A DNA stretch of 64,000 bases from an alpha proteobacterium SCGC AAA240-E13 (lineage in GTDB: Bacteria; Pseudomonadota; Alphaproteobacteria; Pelagibacterales; Pelagibacteraceae): assembly GCA_000504625.1 (NCBI GenBank), contig AZHR01000002.1, positions 37,384 to 101,383 on the forward strand, written 5' to 3'. Every line of letters starts with the position of its first letter. Within the stretch, counting starts at the first letter, position 1. The translations under genes were made by a program, and so were the position numbers. The notes under the pieces are model-generated. The model was given only the letters and a program-made list of their open reading frames with translations, made no database searches and was not told the DNA's origin. Below, one piece after another: positions 32,802-43,406 of the stretch.

Positions 32802-33776
32802 ATGACGCCAAACTTAGATATTAAACCTGATATTAAAATTTCAGTTAGACAATCTTTCGGCATTGATACTGATATGCTGATCGATGGTTTTTCAAAAAAA
32901 AATGAATATGTACCATTAATTGACAATAATTATAAGTTTGATAGAGACACAACTCTTGCTATTTTGTCTGGCTTTGCCTTTAACAAGAGAGTTTTAATTC
33001 AAGGGTATCATGGAACAGGAAAATCTACTCACATCGAACAAGTAGCTGCAAGATTGAACTGGCCCTGTGTAAGAGTTAACTTAGATAGTCATATCAGTAG
33101 AATAGATTTGATTGGAAAAGACGCAATAATAATAAAAGATAACAAACAGATTACTGAATTTAAAGAAGGAGTTCTTCCTTGGTCAATACAAAATTCAGTT
33201 GCGTTGGTCTTTGATGAATACGATGCTGGTAGACCGGATGTCATGTTTGTAATTCAAAGAGTGTTGGAATCAGAAGGAACCTTTACTTTATTAGATAAAA
33301 ATAAAGTAATTAAACAGAACAAATTCTTTAGACTTTTTGCTACAACTAACACTATAGGACTGGGTGATACAAGTGGTTTATATCATGGTACTCAACAAAT
33401 TAATCAAGGACAAATGGATAGGTGGAACATTGTTACAACCTTAAACTATTTAACTTTCGATAAAGAATTAGAAATTGTTTTAGCAAAAAATCAACATTTA
33501 AATAACTCAAAAGGTAAAGAAAAATTATCAAATATGATTAAAGTAGCTAGCTTAACGAGAAAAGGTTTTATAGCAGGAGACATCTCAACTGTCATGAGTC
33601 CTAGAACTGTAATGCATTGGGCTGAAAATTCCGAAATTTTTAAAGATATTGGATATGCTTTTAGAATAACATTCTTAAATAAATGTGATGATTTAGAAAA
33701 AAGTATTATCGCTGAATATTATCAAAGGTGTTTTGGAGAAGATCTTCCAGAATCAACGTTGAATATAAAATTTTAA
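32802..33776 (+). CDS. cobS: CobS-type AAA ATPase (cobaltochelatase subunit)
   Basis: MoxR-like AAA+ ATPase that, with CobT and CobN, inserts cobalt into hydrogenobyrinate diamide. The 324 residues contain Walker A GYHGTGKSTHIEQVA near 68, Walker B ALVFDEYDAGRPD near 135, and FATTNTIGLGDTSG (sensor 1) near 184. The protein is complete and of normal length. It is followed by cobT with no gap. No cobN or other B12 synthesis gene is in the window, so the pair may have a different metal-insertion or remodelling role here. Confidence 0.9.
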   Translation: MTPNLDIKPDIKISVRQSFGIDTDMLIDGFSKKNEYVPLIDNNYKFDRDTTLAILSGFAFNKRVLIQGYHGTGKSTHIEQVAARLNWPCVRVNLDSHISRIDLIGKDAIIIKDNKQITEFKEGVLPWSIQNSVALVFDEYDAGRPDVMFVIQRVLESEGTFTLLDKNKVIKQNKFFRLFATTNTIGLGDTSGLYHGTQQINQGQMDRWNIVTTLNYLTFDKELEIVLAKNQHLNNSKGKEKLSNMIKVASLTRKGFIAGDISTVMSPRTVMHWAENSEIFKDIGYAFRITFLNKCDDLEKSIIAEYYQRCFGEDLPESTLNIKF

Positions 33777-35588
33777 ATGAATAAAAAGGAAACGCTTAAA
33801 GAAAAATTTAAAATAGCATTAACATCTACTGTAAAGGTAATTTCAGAAAAAGATAAAGTTGAGATAAATTTTGGAAAGAAAAATTTGAGTTCCAAGAATT
33901 TAATTTTTTTTGAGTTAGATAACTTAAACAATATTGATGATTATACTAAACTTAGAGCTGAAACAGATTCTGAAGCTTTAAAATTGAGGTATTCAAATAA
34001 TAAAGTTTATAAGAAAAATTTACCCAAAACCTCTATATCTAAAGCTTTATATAATTTAGCAGAAAGAATTAGATATGAAAAAATAGGTTCTAATAATCTT
34101 AAAGGCATCAAAAAAAATCTCTTAAAAAATTATGAAACTAAACAAAAATATAAAAGAAAAGACCACTTAAAAACTAAAGAAAATATAAGTGCTAATGAAG
34201 CTTTTGAATTATATTTACTAAAACATTTTCTTGAATTCAAACTCACAAAGTCTTCTAAAGAAATTTTAGGTTTTTGGGAAAAAACATTTGATAAAAAATT
34301 ATACGATAAAATAGATTTTTTTAAAAAAAATATCTATAACCAAGAAATTTTTAACAGTGCTATTTCAGAAATAATTGAAAGTATGAATATTGGAGAAAGT
34401 ACTGATGAAAAAGATCAAGAAAATAATAACGAAACAGATAATAATGCAAATAAGAATGATGAAAACAATAACAATGATCAAAATAATGAAGCACAAGAAA
34501 AAAGCAAATTAGAGATGGATCAAAATAGTTTTGAGACTGAATTTGATCTTAATAATATTGAAATGGATGAAGATTTAGTTGACACAAATATAGAATCTGA
34601 CAACGATACAAAAATAATAGAAAAAAGAAATCATCAAATTAATAAACACTTATATAAAATTTACACTGAAGAATTTGACGAAATAGATAGAGCAGAAAAA
34701 TTAGAAACAAATGAAGAAATAATCAGATTAAGAAAAAACCTTGATCAACAATTGACAGGTTTCCAGGGCTTAATAACAAAATTAGCAAACAAATTACAAA
34801 GACAATTATTAGCAAAACAAAATAGATCTTGGCAATTTGATCTTGAAGAGGGCTTATTGGATAGTTCTAAATTACCAAGAATAATAATTGATCCATTTAA
34901 TTCACTTTCATTCAAAAAAGAAAAAAATACAGAATTTAAAGATACAACAGTTACATTATTAATTGATAATTCTGGATCAATGCGTGGGAGACCAATAACT
35001 ATGGCTGCTATATGTGCAGACGTATTGTCAAGAACATTAGAACGTTGTGCAGTTAAAGTTGAGATTTTAGGATTCACCACAAAAAACTGGAAAGGTGGAC
35101 AGAGTAGGGAAAAATGGAATTTAAACAACAAACCACCCAATCCAGGTAGACTTAATGATCTAAGACATATAATTTATAAATCTGCGGATTCACCATGGAG
35201 ACAATCTAAAAAAAATATTGGTCTCATGTTAAAAGAAGGCATTTTAAAGGAAAATATTGATGGTGAAGCAATTAAATGGGCTTACAATCGAATTAGGAAA
35301 AGAGAAGAGGAAAGAAAAATTATAATGGTTATTTCTGATGGTGCTCCGGTTGATGATTCGACTCTATCAGTAAACTCGGGAGATTATTTGGAAAAAAATT
35401 TAAAAAAAACAGTCAAACTTATTGAAGAAAAATCTGATGTAGAAATTTTAGCTATTGGAATTGGTCATGATGTTTCGAGATATTATAATAAAGCGATCAA
35501 AATAGCAGATGTTCAAGAACTAGGTGATGTGATGATTGACCAATTTAGTAATCTATTTAGCAAAAATACTTTAAAATCTTTAAATTAA
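33777..35588 (+). CDS. cobT: CobT-type von Willebrand factor A protein (cobaltochelatase subunit)
   Basis: Partner of CobS. The 603 residues begin with a helical domain, pass through an asparagine/aspartate/glutamate-rich low-complexity stretch (about 205-260) and end in a VWA domain with the MIDAS motif [15 protein letters not shown] near 400 and the second metal-binding [12 protein letters not shown] near 520. Domain order and length are those of CobT. It starts 1 nt after cobS and converges with regB, overlapping it by 4 nt. Confidence 0.9.
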   Translation: MNKKETLKEKFKIALTSTVKVISEKDKVEINFGKKNLSSKNLIFFELDNLNNIDDYTKLRAETDSEALKLRYSNNKVYKKNLPKTSISKALYNLAERIRYEKIGSNNLKGIKKNLLKNYETKQKYKRKDHLKTKENISANEAFELYLLKHFLEFKLTKSSKEILGFWEKTFDKKLYDKIDFFKKNIYNQEIFNSAISEIIESMNIGESTDEKDQENNNETDNNANKNDENNNNDQNNEAQEKSKLEMDQNSFETEFDLNNIEMDEDLVDTNIESDNDTKIIEKRNHQINKHLYKIYTEEFDEIDRAEKLETNEEIIRLRKNLDQQLTGFQGLITKLANKLQRQLLAKQNRSWQFDLEEGLLDSSKLPRIIIDPFNSLSFKKEKNTEFKDTTVTLLIDNSGSMRGRPITMAAICADVLSRTLERCAVKVEILGFTTKNWKGGQSREKWNLNNKPPNPGRLNDLRHIIYKSADSPWRQSKKNIGLMLKEGILKENIDGEAIKWAYNRIRKREEERKIIMVISDGAPVDDSTLSVNSGDYLEKNLKKTVKLIEEKSDVEILAIGIGHDVSRYYNKAIKIADVQELGDVMIDQFSNLFSKNTLKSLN

Positions 35589-36874
35589 ATTTTTTTTAAA
35601 TCAGAATTAAGCCAACTTATATTTACAAGTGCACCTTTTTTTTTTGAATTATTTTCAAAATTTATTTTTCCATAGTTTTTTTCTAATAATGTTTTTCCAA
35701 TAAATGTCCCTAAACCTAACCCCATTTTTGACTTAAAGTCTTGAAGAGAAGATTTTATATATGGTTCTCCTAGTTTATTAATAATATCATTTGGAAAACC
35801 TGGCCCATCATCGTTAATTTGTATTTTAGTATTTTCTTCATCACTCATTAACATTATTTCCACTGTTTGTTCTGAAAATTTATTTGCATTACCAATAAAA
35901 TTTCTTAAACCATAATTAATTTCAATAGATCTTTGGAACTTAATTGGTTTTCTATTTTTCTTAGTATTTAGAAAAAAACTTTTTTCACTTATTTTTTGAA
36001 ATGACTTTATAATTTCGTTTAAATAATCTTCAAAAGTAGCTTCAAAGTCAATAAATTCATCTTCAACATGTGGATTTAAAGATAGTTTTTTTAAGATTTG
36101 GTTACATCTGTCGCTTTGACTAATCAATAGATCTAGATCTTTTTTTAATTTATTTTTTTCTTTTAACTCCTCTTTTAGCTCTTTGGCAACCAAAGATATT
36201 GTCGATAGTGGAGTTCCCAAAGAATGAGCTGCTGCTGCTGCTTGACCTCCCAATGATAATAATTCTTGTTCTTTTGCTAAGACATTTTGCATATTATTAA
36301 GGGCTTCTTTTCTTTTTCTAGATTCTCTTCCAAATTTCAAACCAAAATAAACCAGAAATATTAAACCTACAGATATGGCAAGCGGAATAGCATATAAATA
36401 ATAATTGGGTACATGAAAATGCAAGTTTTTTGGATTTGGTAGATCAAAATGGAAGAAAGTTAAAAAAATTAGGCTAAATATAGTTATTAGAACTAAATTT
36501 ATTGTACTGATTAACTTTAAATAGTTTGAAGAAAATACCGAAGGTATAATCAATAAAAATATGAATGGATTGGTAATCCCTCCCGTAAAATAAATTAGAA
36601 TTCCTAATTGAATAATATCATAAGCTAAATAAGTTGTAGAAAGTTTATTATTTAACTGATTTTGTTTTATTTTATATTGAAGAAATATATTGGTTAAAAC
36701 ACCAAGCCCAACAATAAAATTACAAACTAAATAATAAAAATCAAACTGAAAAGCAAACTTTACAATATTAATTGCAGCAAATTGCCCTATTAAGGCTATC
36801 CATCTTAAGTTTACAAAAGTATTTTTATCAAGTTGAAAATCTTTAGAAGATTTAAACAACTCGTCTAAATTCAT
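35585..36874 (-). CDS. regB: RegB/PrrB-type redox sensor histidine kinase
   Basis: Membrane histidine kinase that senses the respiratory quinone pool and cysteine redox state and drives a RegA-type regulator. The 429 residues have about six N-terminal helices with the quinone-site motif [12 protein letters not shown] near 97, an H box [20 protein letters not shown] near 213, the conserved redox cysteine in [12 protein letters not shown] near 253, and an HATPase domain with [18 protein letters not shown] and [14 protein letters not shown] regulator gene is not adjacent, so RegA must be elsewhere. It ends 4 nt inside cobT and starts 4 nt after gyrB. Confidence 0.88.
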   Translation of the reverse strand: MNLDELFKSSKDFQLDKNTFVNLRWIALIGQFAAINIVKFAFQFDFYYLVCNFIVGLGVLTNIFLQYKIKQNQLNNKLSTTYLAYDIIQLGILIYFTGGITNPFIFLLIIPSVFSSNYLKLISTINLVLITIFSLIFLTFFHFDLPNPKNLHFHVPNYYLYAIPLAISVGLIFLVYFGLKFGRESRKRKEALNNMQNVLAKEQELLSLGGQAAAAAHSLGTPLSTISLVAKELKEELKEKNKLKKDLDLLISQSDRCNQILKKLSLNPHVEDEFIDFEATFEDYLNEIIKSFQKISEKSFFLNTKKNRKPIKFQRSIEINYGLRNFIGNANKFSEQTVEIMLMSDEENTKIQINDDGPGFPNDIINKLGEPYIKSSLQDFKSKMGLGLGTFIGKTLLEKNYGKINFENNSKKKGALVNISWLNSDLKKI

Positions 36875-36878
36875 TAAA

Positions 36879-38948
<2,070 letters not shown>

Positions 38949-39158
38949 TTATATTTTTTTATGGAAAAGAATAAATTATCACTTTTTTTAGTTTAAATAA
39001 ACTGATCGTAATTTTTATACTCAAAATAGGCTTGATAATCCTAGGCAATTTAAACTTTTTATATATTTATTTCTTGTTTTATAATTTTTTAAAAAAAAGT
39101 AATTTTTGAACAAAAATTGACATCTAATTTTATAATTTGATGGAAAAGTTACTTCGGT

Positions 39159-39350
39159 GTAAACTTGTTTATGATGTCTGAATATTGCTAAAAATTAATT
39201 ATAGTGATCTAAATAGATTGTCATGTACATTCACTAAAAAACTTCTTACAAACTTCGAAAAGAGAATGTCGTGCTCTATCATACAGCAAGGAGAGAGTGG
39301 GGTCGCGACTATAACTTTTTAACCCGTATACACTCTCTCCAAACGTTTAC
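39159..39350 (+). ncRNA. Candidate structured RNA upstream of gyrB
   Basis: In the 1.17-kb stretch between gyrB and the methyltransferase gene, GTAAAC-TT-GTTT (39159-39170) can pair with AAACGTTTAC (39341-39350), closing a domain of about 190 nt. Directly stacked on it is a perfect 10-bp hairpin GGAGAGAGTG/CACTCTCTCC (39290-39340) with an inner GGGT/ACCC pair. TAGTGA/TCACTA pairing occurs inside. On the plus strand a TTGAAC plus TATAAT pair lies about 20-45 nt upstream. The block is much richer in G+C than its flanks. No known family (6S, tmRNA, SRP, RNase P) was matched. Confidence 0.4.
39290..39301. repeat. 12-nt copy of the tRNA-Ser 3' end
   Basis: GGAGAGAGTGGG occurs here and at 41035-41046 inside the tRNA-Ser 3' end (T stem and acceptor), in the same orientation, 1.7 kb apart. 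Such a direct repeat is what an insertion at a tRNA 3' end leaves. It also forms one arm of a hairpin, so a structural reason for the sequence is possible. Confidence 0.4.
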
Positions 39351-39403
39351 CTTAAATTCTTAATTCTACAAATAATTTAAATTATACTAGAAAATTTACT
39401 TAA

Positions 39404-39457
39404 TTATTGATTTGACCACACGTACCAAACTACTGCGGCTAATACTACCCATTCCAT
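39404..39457 (-). CDS. Hydrophobic microprotein A (17 residues)
   Basis: Reads MEWVVLAAVVWYVWSNQ. A strong AAAGGAG ribosome binding site lies 7 nt before the ATG. The peptide is one short hydrophobic helix with aromatic residues and a polar SNQ end, suited to the membrane. Two similar genes lie upstream on the same strand (39668 and 39832), each with its own binding site. Downstream is the hairpin at 39290-39340. Translation is inferred from the repeated pattern, not proven. Confidence 0.6.
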   Translation of the reverse strand: MEWVVLAAVVWYVWSNQ

Positions 39458-39503
39458 AAATTACTCCTTTTATTAATTTATTTAACGAATCTTAATTAAT
39501 ACA

Positions 39504-39532
39504 TAACTTAAGATTTTTCACACTACAATCAA
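39504..39532 (-). promoter_or_regulatory. Conserved upstream box of microprotein A
   Basis: On the minus strand TTGATT is followed after exactly 14 nt by CTTAAGTTA. The same two blocks with the same spacing occur upstream of microprotein B. The first may be a -35 element; the second includes the palindrome CTTAAG and may be a regulator site. Confidence 0.4.
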
Positions 39533-39589
39533 TTAATTATTAAAAATAACTCAAAATATAACGTTTATGCCACGTATAAGCTCTCTTTG

Positions 39590-39612
39590 GTGCACGCCCA
39601 GTGAGCGTGCAC
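39590..39612 (-). terminator. Hairpin between microproteins B and A
   Basis: Perfect 8-bp stem GTGCACGC/GCGTGCAC with a 7-nt loop, the most GC-rich sequence nearby, 56 nt after the stop of microprotein B. There is no T run, so it may be a transcript-end stabiliser instead of an intrinsic terminator. A comparable hairpin lies about 64 nt after microprotein A. Confidence 0.45.
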
Positions 39613-39667
39613 TTAAGAATTATTAGCTTTAATTGAAAATTAACTTAATAGCAGATAATTTTTATAA

Positions 39668-39724
39668 CTACTGGTTATTAAAATACCAAACCAACGCTGC
39701 TACAGCTACTATAGGTACCCACAT
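39668..39724 (-). CDS. Hydrophobic microprotein B (18 residues)
   Basis: Reads MWVPIVAVAALVWYFNNQ, with AAAGGAGTAA ending 5 nt before the ATG. It shares with microprotein A the hydrophobic core, a WY pair followed by a polar NQ end, the ribosome-binding-site context and an upstream box. The similarity in both peptide and flanking DNA points to tandem duplication and selection at the protein level. No known peptide family was recognised. Confidence 0.6.
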   Translation of the reverse strand: MWVPIVAVAALVWYFNNQ

Positions 39725-39752
39725 AAGTTACTCCTTTATTAAATTTATAGTC

Positions 39753-39781
39753 TAACTTAAGAATTTTGACATTAAAGTCAA
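39753..39781 (-). promoter_or_regulatory. Conserved upstream box of microprotein B
   Basis: TTGACT, 14 nt, CTTAAGTTA on the minus strand, matching the arrangement upstream of microprotein A; over about 40 nt the two upstream regions are roughly 80 per cent alike by eye. It supports separate promoters for each unit. Confidence 0.4.
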
Positions 39782-39831
39782 TTAATTACTTAACGCCTTT
39801 TATGATTAAAGTGAATAACAACAGAGTAAAT

Positions 39832-39888
39832 TTACTGGCCTAAATAATATGCCGCCGCTACTACTCCAACGATAATAACCCATTCCAT
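39832..39888 (-). CDS. Hydrophobic microprotein C (18 residues)
   Basis: Reads MEWVIIVGVVAAAYYLGQ, with AGAGGTAA shortly before the ATG. The MEWV start is shared with A and the aromatic pair plus final Q with both A and B. It is the first of the three in transcription order. The upstream region has a TTGATT element but not the full A/B box. Its 3' flank runs straight into the B promoter region without a hairpin. Confidence 0.55.
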   Translation of the reverse strand: MEWVIIVGVVAAAYYLGQ

Positions 39889-40064
39889 AAATTTACCTCT
39901 TGCTTTTCAAATTTATTTAACAAAACTTTACTTAGGTTATATATATAAATTTTTTATATAAAAATCAATAATTTTTTAAATTTTTAAATAGAGGAGAAAG
40001 TAAAATTCTGATACAAATATTATAGCTTTAAATACAAGTTTATAATCTCAAATTCTTAACATAA

Positions 40065-40094
40065 ACTAATAAACTAATAAACTAATAAACTAAT
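40065..40094. repeat. Short tandem repeat ACTAATAA
   Basis: Nearly four copies of the 8-mer ACTAATAA in a row, just after the stop side of the methyltransferase gene. No coding role; a replication-slippage tract. The DNA between it and microprotein C (39889-40064) is AT-rich and shows nothing else. Confidence 0.8.
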
Positions 40095-40120
40095 CTTAAT
40101 TTAGAATTGAAACAAAACTA

Positions 40121-40954
40121 TCACTTATTTTTATTTACCAAAAACATCATTCCATTTTTTGTTTTTATTAAATATGTTTTGTATTGTTTCGATAAAGTTG
40201 AATAGACAATTTTCCAAATTGGTAGTGTTATTGTTGGAATATCTTCAATAACTAGCCATCCATTTTTTTTAAGATTTTTTAAACCTGTAATAATTATATT
40301 TAAATTGGCATGAATTGCGTGCAATCCATCATCAACTATAAGATCAAAGTTTTTTCCTATTTTAAAAAAAAGACCATCTAACGATTTAAGCTTAGTTTGA
40401 TCAACATGATAAGTTTTAATTCTTTTTTCTTGAAATAGAATATTTTTATCAATATCAGCTCCATAAACTAGAGCTGATCTAAAATAATATTTAAATGCTC
40501 TTAATGATGCTCCTGGAATACCATTCTGTCCCATATTTGAGATTAATTTAGTATTATTAGTGCCAATACCAATTTCTAATATTTTTTTTACATTATTTTT
40601 ATTCTTAAATAAAGCTGAATAAACTAAATGATAATTATGAATATTAGATTTATCTGTTTTAAAAGAATTGAAAATTTTTTTTAATTTCTTTGATTCCTTG
40701 ACGCTACCTCTATTATTACAAAATAAATTTTCATCAATTAAATTTACTTTAGTATTAACCATTTTAGAAATTTTTGAAATAAGTGGAAAGGATAGGTTGG
40801 CTGCATTTAGTGTTTCATTTCCAATTTTTTTATAGTCTCCACTCACAGGTGGAACAAATATTTCTAAATTTTTAACAATATATTTTTCTACTCCATGTTT
40901 TAAGATCAGCCATTTATTACTTAAATTTGATTTTTTTTTAATAATTTTTTTCAT
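40121..40954 (-). CDS. SAM-dependent methyltransferase, sugar/macrocin O-methyltransferase-like
   Basis: A 277-residue class I methyltransferase. Motif I is KILEIGIGTNNTK near residue 125, followed by PGASLRAFKYYFRSALVYGADID, and the metal/acid motif FDLIVDDGLHAIHANL near 205, then GWLVIEDI. This set (IGTNN, PGASL, DDGLH) resembles macrocin/demethylmacrocin-type sugar O-methyltransferases. It probably acts on a glycan made by the nearby cluster. It lies between the microprotein segment and tRNA-Ser. Confidence 0.75.
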   Translation of the reverse strand: MKKIIKKKSNLSNKWLILKHGVEKYIVKNLEIFVPPVSGDYKKIGNETLNAANLSFPLISKISKMVNTKVNLIDENLFCNNRGSVKESKKLKKIFNSFKTDKSNIHNYHLVYSALFKNKNNVKKILEIGIGTNNTKLISNMGQNGIPGASLRAFKYYFRSALVYGADIDKNILFQEKRIKTYHVDQTKLKSLDGLFFKIGKNFDLIVDDGLHAIHANLNIIITGLKNLKKNGWLVIEDIPTITLPIWKIVYSTLSKQYKTYLIKTKNGMMFLVNKNK

Positions 40955-41030
40955 TCATTTATTTTTTTATTAGCACATCGTCGATCTGATTATTTCTAAC
41001 GTGTTAACAATGACTTTAAAAGTAAAAAAA

Positions 41031-41120
41031 TGGCGGAGAGAGTGGGATTCGAACCCACGATACCTTTAACAGTATACAAGCTTTCCAAGCCTGCGCCTTC
41101 AACCACTCGGCCATCTCTCC
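41031..41120 (-). tRNA. tRNA-Ser (GGA)
   Basis: A 90-nt class II tRNA with CCA: acceptor GGAGAGA/TCTCTCC, discriminator G, D arm with GGCCGAGTGGTTGAAGGC, anticodon loop TTGGAAA between CAGGC and GCTTG, a long variable arm, and T arm GTGGGTTCGAATCCCAC. T7 directly after the CCA probably ends transcription. Its 3' end is partly repeated at 39290-39301. Confidence 0.96.
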
Positions 41121-41177
41121 CTGAATAAGTCTTAAACTATTAAACTAAACATATTAAATATTTTAAAAAATTAATTA

Positions 41178-41990
41178 TCAAATTTTTTCAGTATCTACAA
41201 AAATTAAAGGCCAATCAGTGCTGCTTGTATATTTCTTAAACCAGAAAGGTAAGTATCTTTCAGCCAAATAAGCATATAATCTTTTGGTGTCATATCCTTG
41301 AAGTTTATCAAATCCAAAAATTTTCTCACAATTATCTAGCCAACTAAACAAGTCAGAAAACCATCGATTAGCAATGTTTGGTTTAGATATAAACACTATG
41401 TGAGGATTATAGCTTGTTGAATTGTATATAAATTTTTTGAAATCTTCTTTATCTTTTTCATGCATAACATTAATAGCTAAATCAATGTTGCCATACCCGT
41501 GAAACATATCAAAATGAAGTTTTATAGTCTGTTTTTTTGGATTAAAAAATATAGATGGATCCTTTAATAAATTTTTTAAACCTCTTTTCACAACTTTCAT
41601 AAACCTAGGATTACTTAAAGAAATAGATTTACAAATGATTGCATCATAATGTTTCCATTCTGTAGGAATTTTATAAAGAAATTTTTCTTTGATATTTTTA
41701 TTTATTTTTAAATTGACATCTTCTTTTTTTTGTAGCCAAAATCTCCTTTTTTGACAGAATCCAACCCATGTATCATTGGAATAATTTTTTAAGAGATTTT
41801 TCCAAAACCAATAATGAAAAGTTAGTTCGGAATAATATTCCTCTTTGTAAAAAATATTATTACCTGTATTACAAGTTATATAATTAGGAGGAAACTTATC
41901 TTTTCCTACAGCAGCTAATTTATAGTTAATATCATTAAAAAAATTAAAATGCTTATCGGTAACACAAAATATTTCTAAATTTTTATCCAT
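41178..41990 (-). CDS. DUF4422-like glycosyltransferase
   Basis: A 270-residue protein with features of DUF4422 capsule/LPS proteins: an initial IFCVTDKHFNFF strand, a YYSELTFHYWFWKNLLKN helix followed by DTWVGFCQKRRFW near 75, and a C-terminal NRWFSDLFSWLDNCEKI plus YLAERYLPFWFKKY. These are patterns shared with glycosyltransferases of unknown donor. Alone on the minus strand next to tRNA-Ser, it belongs to the surface-glycan cluster. Assignment is by pattern memory. Confidence 0.65.
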   Translation of the reverse strand: MDKNLEIFCVTDKHFNFFNDINYKLAAVGKDKFPPNYITCNTGNNIFYKEEYYSELTFHYWFWKNLLKNYSNDTWVGFCQKRRFWLQKKEDVNLKINKNIKEKFLYKIPTEWKHYDAIICKSISLSNPRFMKVVKRGLKNLLKDPSIFFNPKKQTIKLHFDMFHGYGNIDLAINVMHEKDKEDFKKFIYNSTSYNPHIVFISKPNIANRWFSDLFSWLDNCEKIFGFDKLQGYDTKRLYAYLAERYLPFWFKKYTSSTDWPLIFVDTEKI

Positions 41991-42231
41991 AATGAATTAT
42001 TTTTATTTAATTGTTATAATTGCATTTATATTGCCACTAAATATCATAACAAAAACATAATTTTCGTATAAATCTCTTTTATCACTTAAAATAGTTTATA
42101 AAAAGTTTTAAACATCATTGATACAAAGTTTATAATCTAGTAAATCTAAATTTTTAGAGAGTTTATTGATTGCGTAAAATAATTGTAGTTTATTCATTTT
42201 GTTTTTTATATTTTAAAGTCAATATACTTAT

Positions 42232-43344
42232 ATGATAAAATTAAAAAAAAAAATTCAATTTTATTTTAAAAAAATTTTTCAGTTAGTATTCATGCTAATT
42301 TATGGAAAAGTAAAGTATAGAAAAGAGATTACTACTTCTAACAATATTCTCAAAAGAAAAATAAAAAATATAGTTTCAGATATTGAGGGTTCTAAAAGTT
42401 ATTATTCTTATAAAATTAGTAATGGAAGAATCTATACAGATTATATTGAGAATGTTGCAATCATCGATGGAAATAATTTAGTGAACGAAGCTTCATATCA
42501 ACAAATTTTAGGCAAACTAAAAGATGCGAAGGAAAATATAGTTTTAACAAAAGGAACTCCGAGACTTCAAAAAAAAATAAACGGAAGAGTTCTTTCTTTA
42601 GCCCAGGGGGCTAGCGGAAATAAAAATTATGCTCATTGGATGCTTGATATTTTACCAAAAATAAAACTGTGTTCGGAACATTACCCTTTAAAAGAAATAG
42701 ATTTTTTTTACATTTCAAGTTTACAAAATTTTCAAAAAAAAACACTTTCTGTATTAAAAATCGATGAAAGTAGAATTATAAATAGCAATATAAACAGACA
42801 TATTAAGGCAGATGAAATTATTACTGTTGACCATCCTTGGTATCACAAAGGGCTAATACTAAATCAATTTGAATTTTTACCAAGTTGGATTATTTACTGG
42901 CTAAGAGATTTCTATCTGCAATATGCAAAACATTTTGATAATAGTGAAAAAATTTATATTGATAGAACGGACTCCAAATTTACTCATTGTCAAATTCAAA
43001 ATAATGATGAAGTATTTAATTTTTTAAAAGAATTAGGTTTTTCAAAATATAGAATTGGAGAACTATCCTTTTTTGAACAAATTTATCTTTTTAATAATGC
43101 AAAATTTATCGTTGGGGCGCATGGTGCTGCATTTACAAATTTAGCATTTTGTAAACCTAATATAAATATTATTGAAATAAAACCTTCCTCACTTCAAAAT
43201 AATCTATATAAAAGAATAAGTCGGATTAACAATTTGAATTACAGATTGATAGAAACAAAAAAAGTTAATGAAAATCAAAAAGATATGGGAGATATATATT
43301 TGCCTATAGATAAACTTGAACATTGTATTAAAAGTTTTGATTAA
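42232..43344 (+). CDS. GT61-family (DUF563) glycosyltransferase
   Basis: A 370-residue protein. The family marks are QGASGNKNYAHWMLDILPKI near 125 and IVGAHGAAFTNLAFCKPNINIIEI near 292, both typical of GT61/DUF563 transferases, plus KIYIDRTDSK near 243. The N-terminal 20 residues are basic and partly hydrophobic and may tether it to the membrane. It would add a pentose or hexosamine to a glycan. First gene of a plus-strand run of four. The 241-nt stretch before it shows nothing notable. Confidence 0.8.
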   Translation: MIKLKKKIQFYFKKIFQLVFMLIYGKVKYRKEITTSNNILKRKIKNIVSDIEGSKSYYSYKISNGRIYTDYIENVAIIDGNNLVNEASYQQILGKLKDAKENIVLTKGTPRLQKKINGRVLSLAQGASGNKNYAHWMLDILPKIKLCSEHYPLKEIDFFYISSLQNFQKKTLSVLKIDESRIINSNINRHIKADEIITVDHPWYHKGLILNQFEFLPSWIIYWLRDFYLQYAKHFDNSEKIYIDRTDSKFTHCQIQNNDEVFNFLKELGFSKYRIGELSFFEQIYLFNNAKFIVGAHGAAFTNLAFCKPNINIIEIKPSSLQNNLYKRISRINNLNYRLIETKKVNENQKDMGDIYLPIDKLEHCIKSFD

Positions 43345-43406
43345 ATTGATGTTTATATATTGCTTGATACATTCCCTAGCAAAATTGTTTTTCATTTTTT
43401 TTAAAT

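Noticed and set aside
38949..39100. recF or another gene upstream of gyrB
   Set aside because: No coding frame of useful length on either strand; the stretch is AT-rich and probably holds the gyrB promoter.
39265..39320. Plus-strand 18-codon ORF beginning MSCSIIQQGESG over the hairpin
   Set aside because: No ribosome binding site, and the DNA is better explained by base-paired structure.
39159..39350. 6S, SRP, tmRNA or RNase P RNA
   Set aside because: None of the conserved sequence marks of those RNAs could be seen; kept as an unassigned candidate.
40065..40094. ACTAATAA tandem repeat as replication-origin iterons
   Set aside because: Only four perfect tandem 8-mers, no DnaA boxes or replication gene nearby; a slippage repeat is enough.
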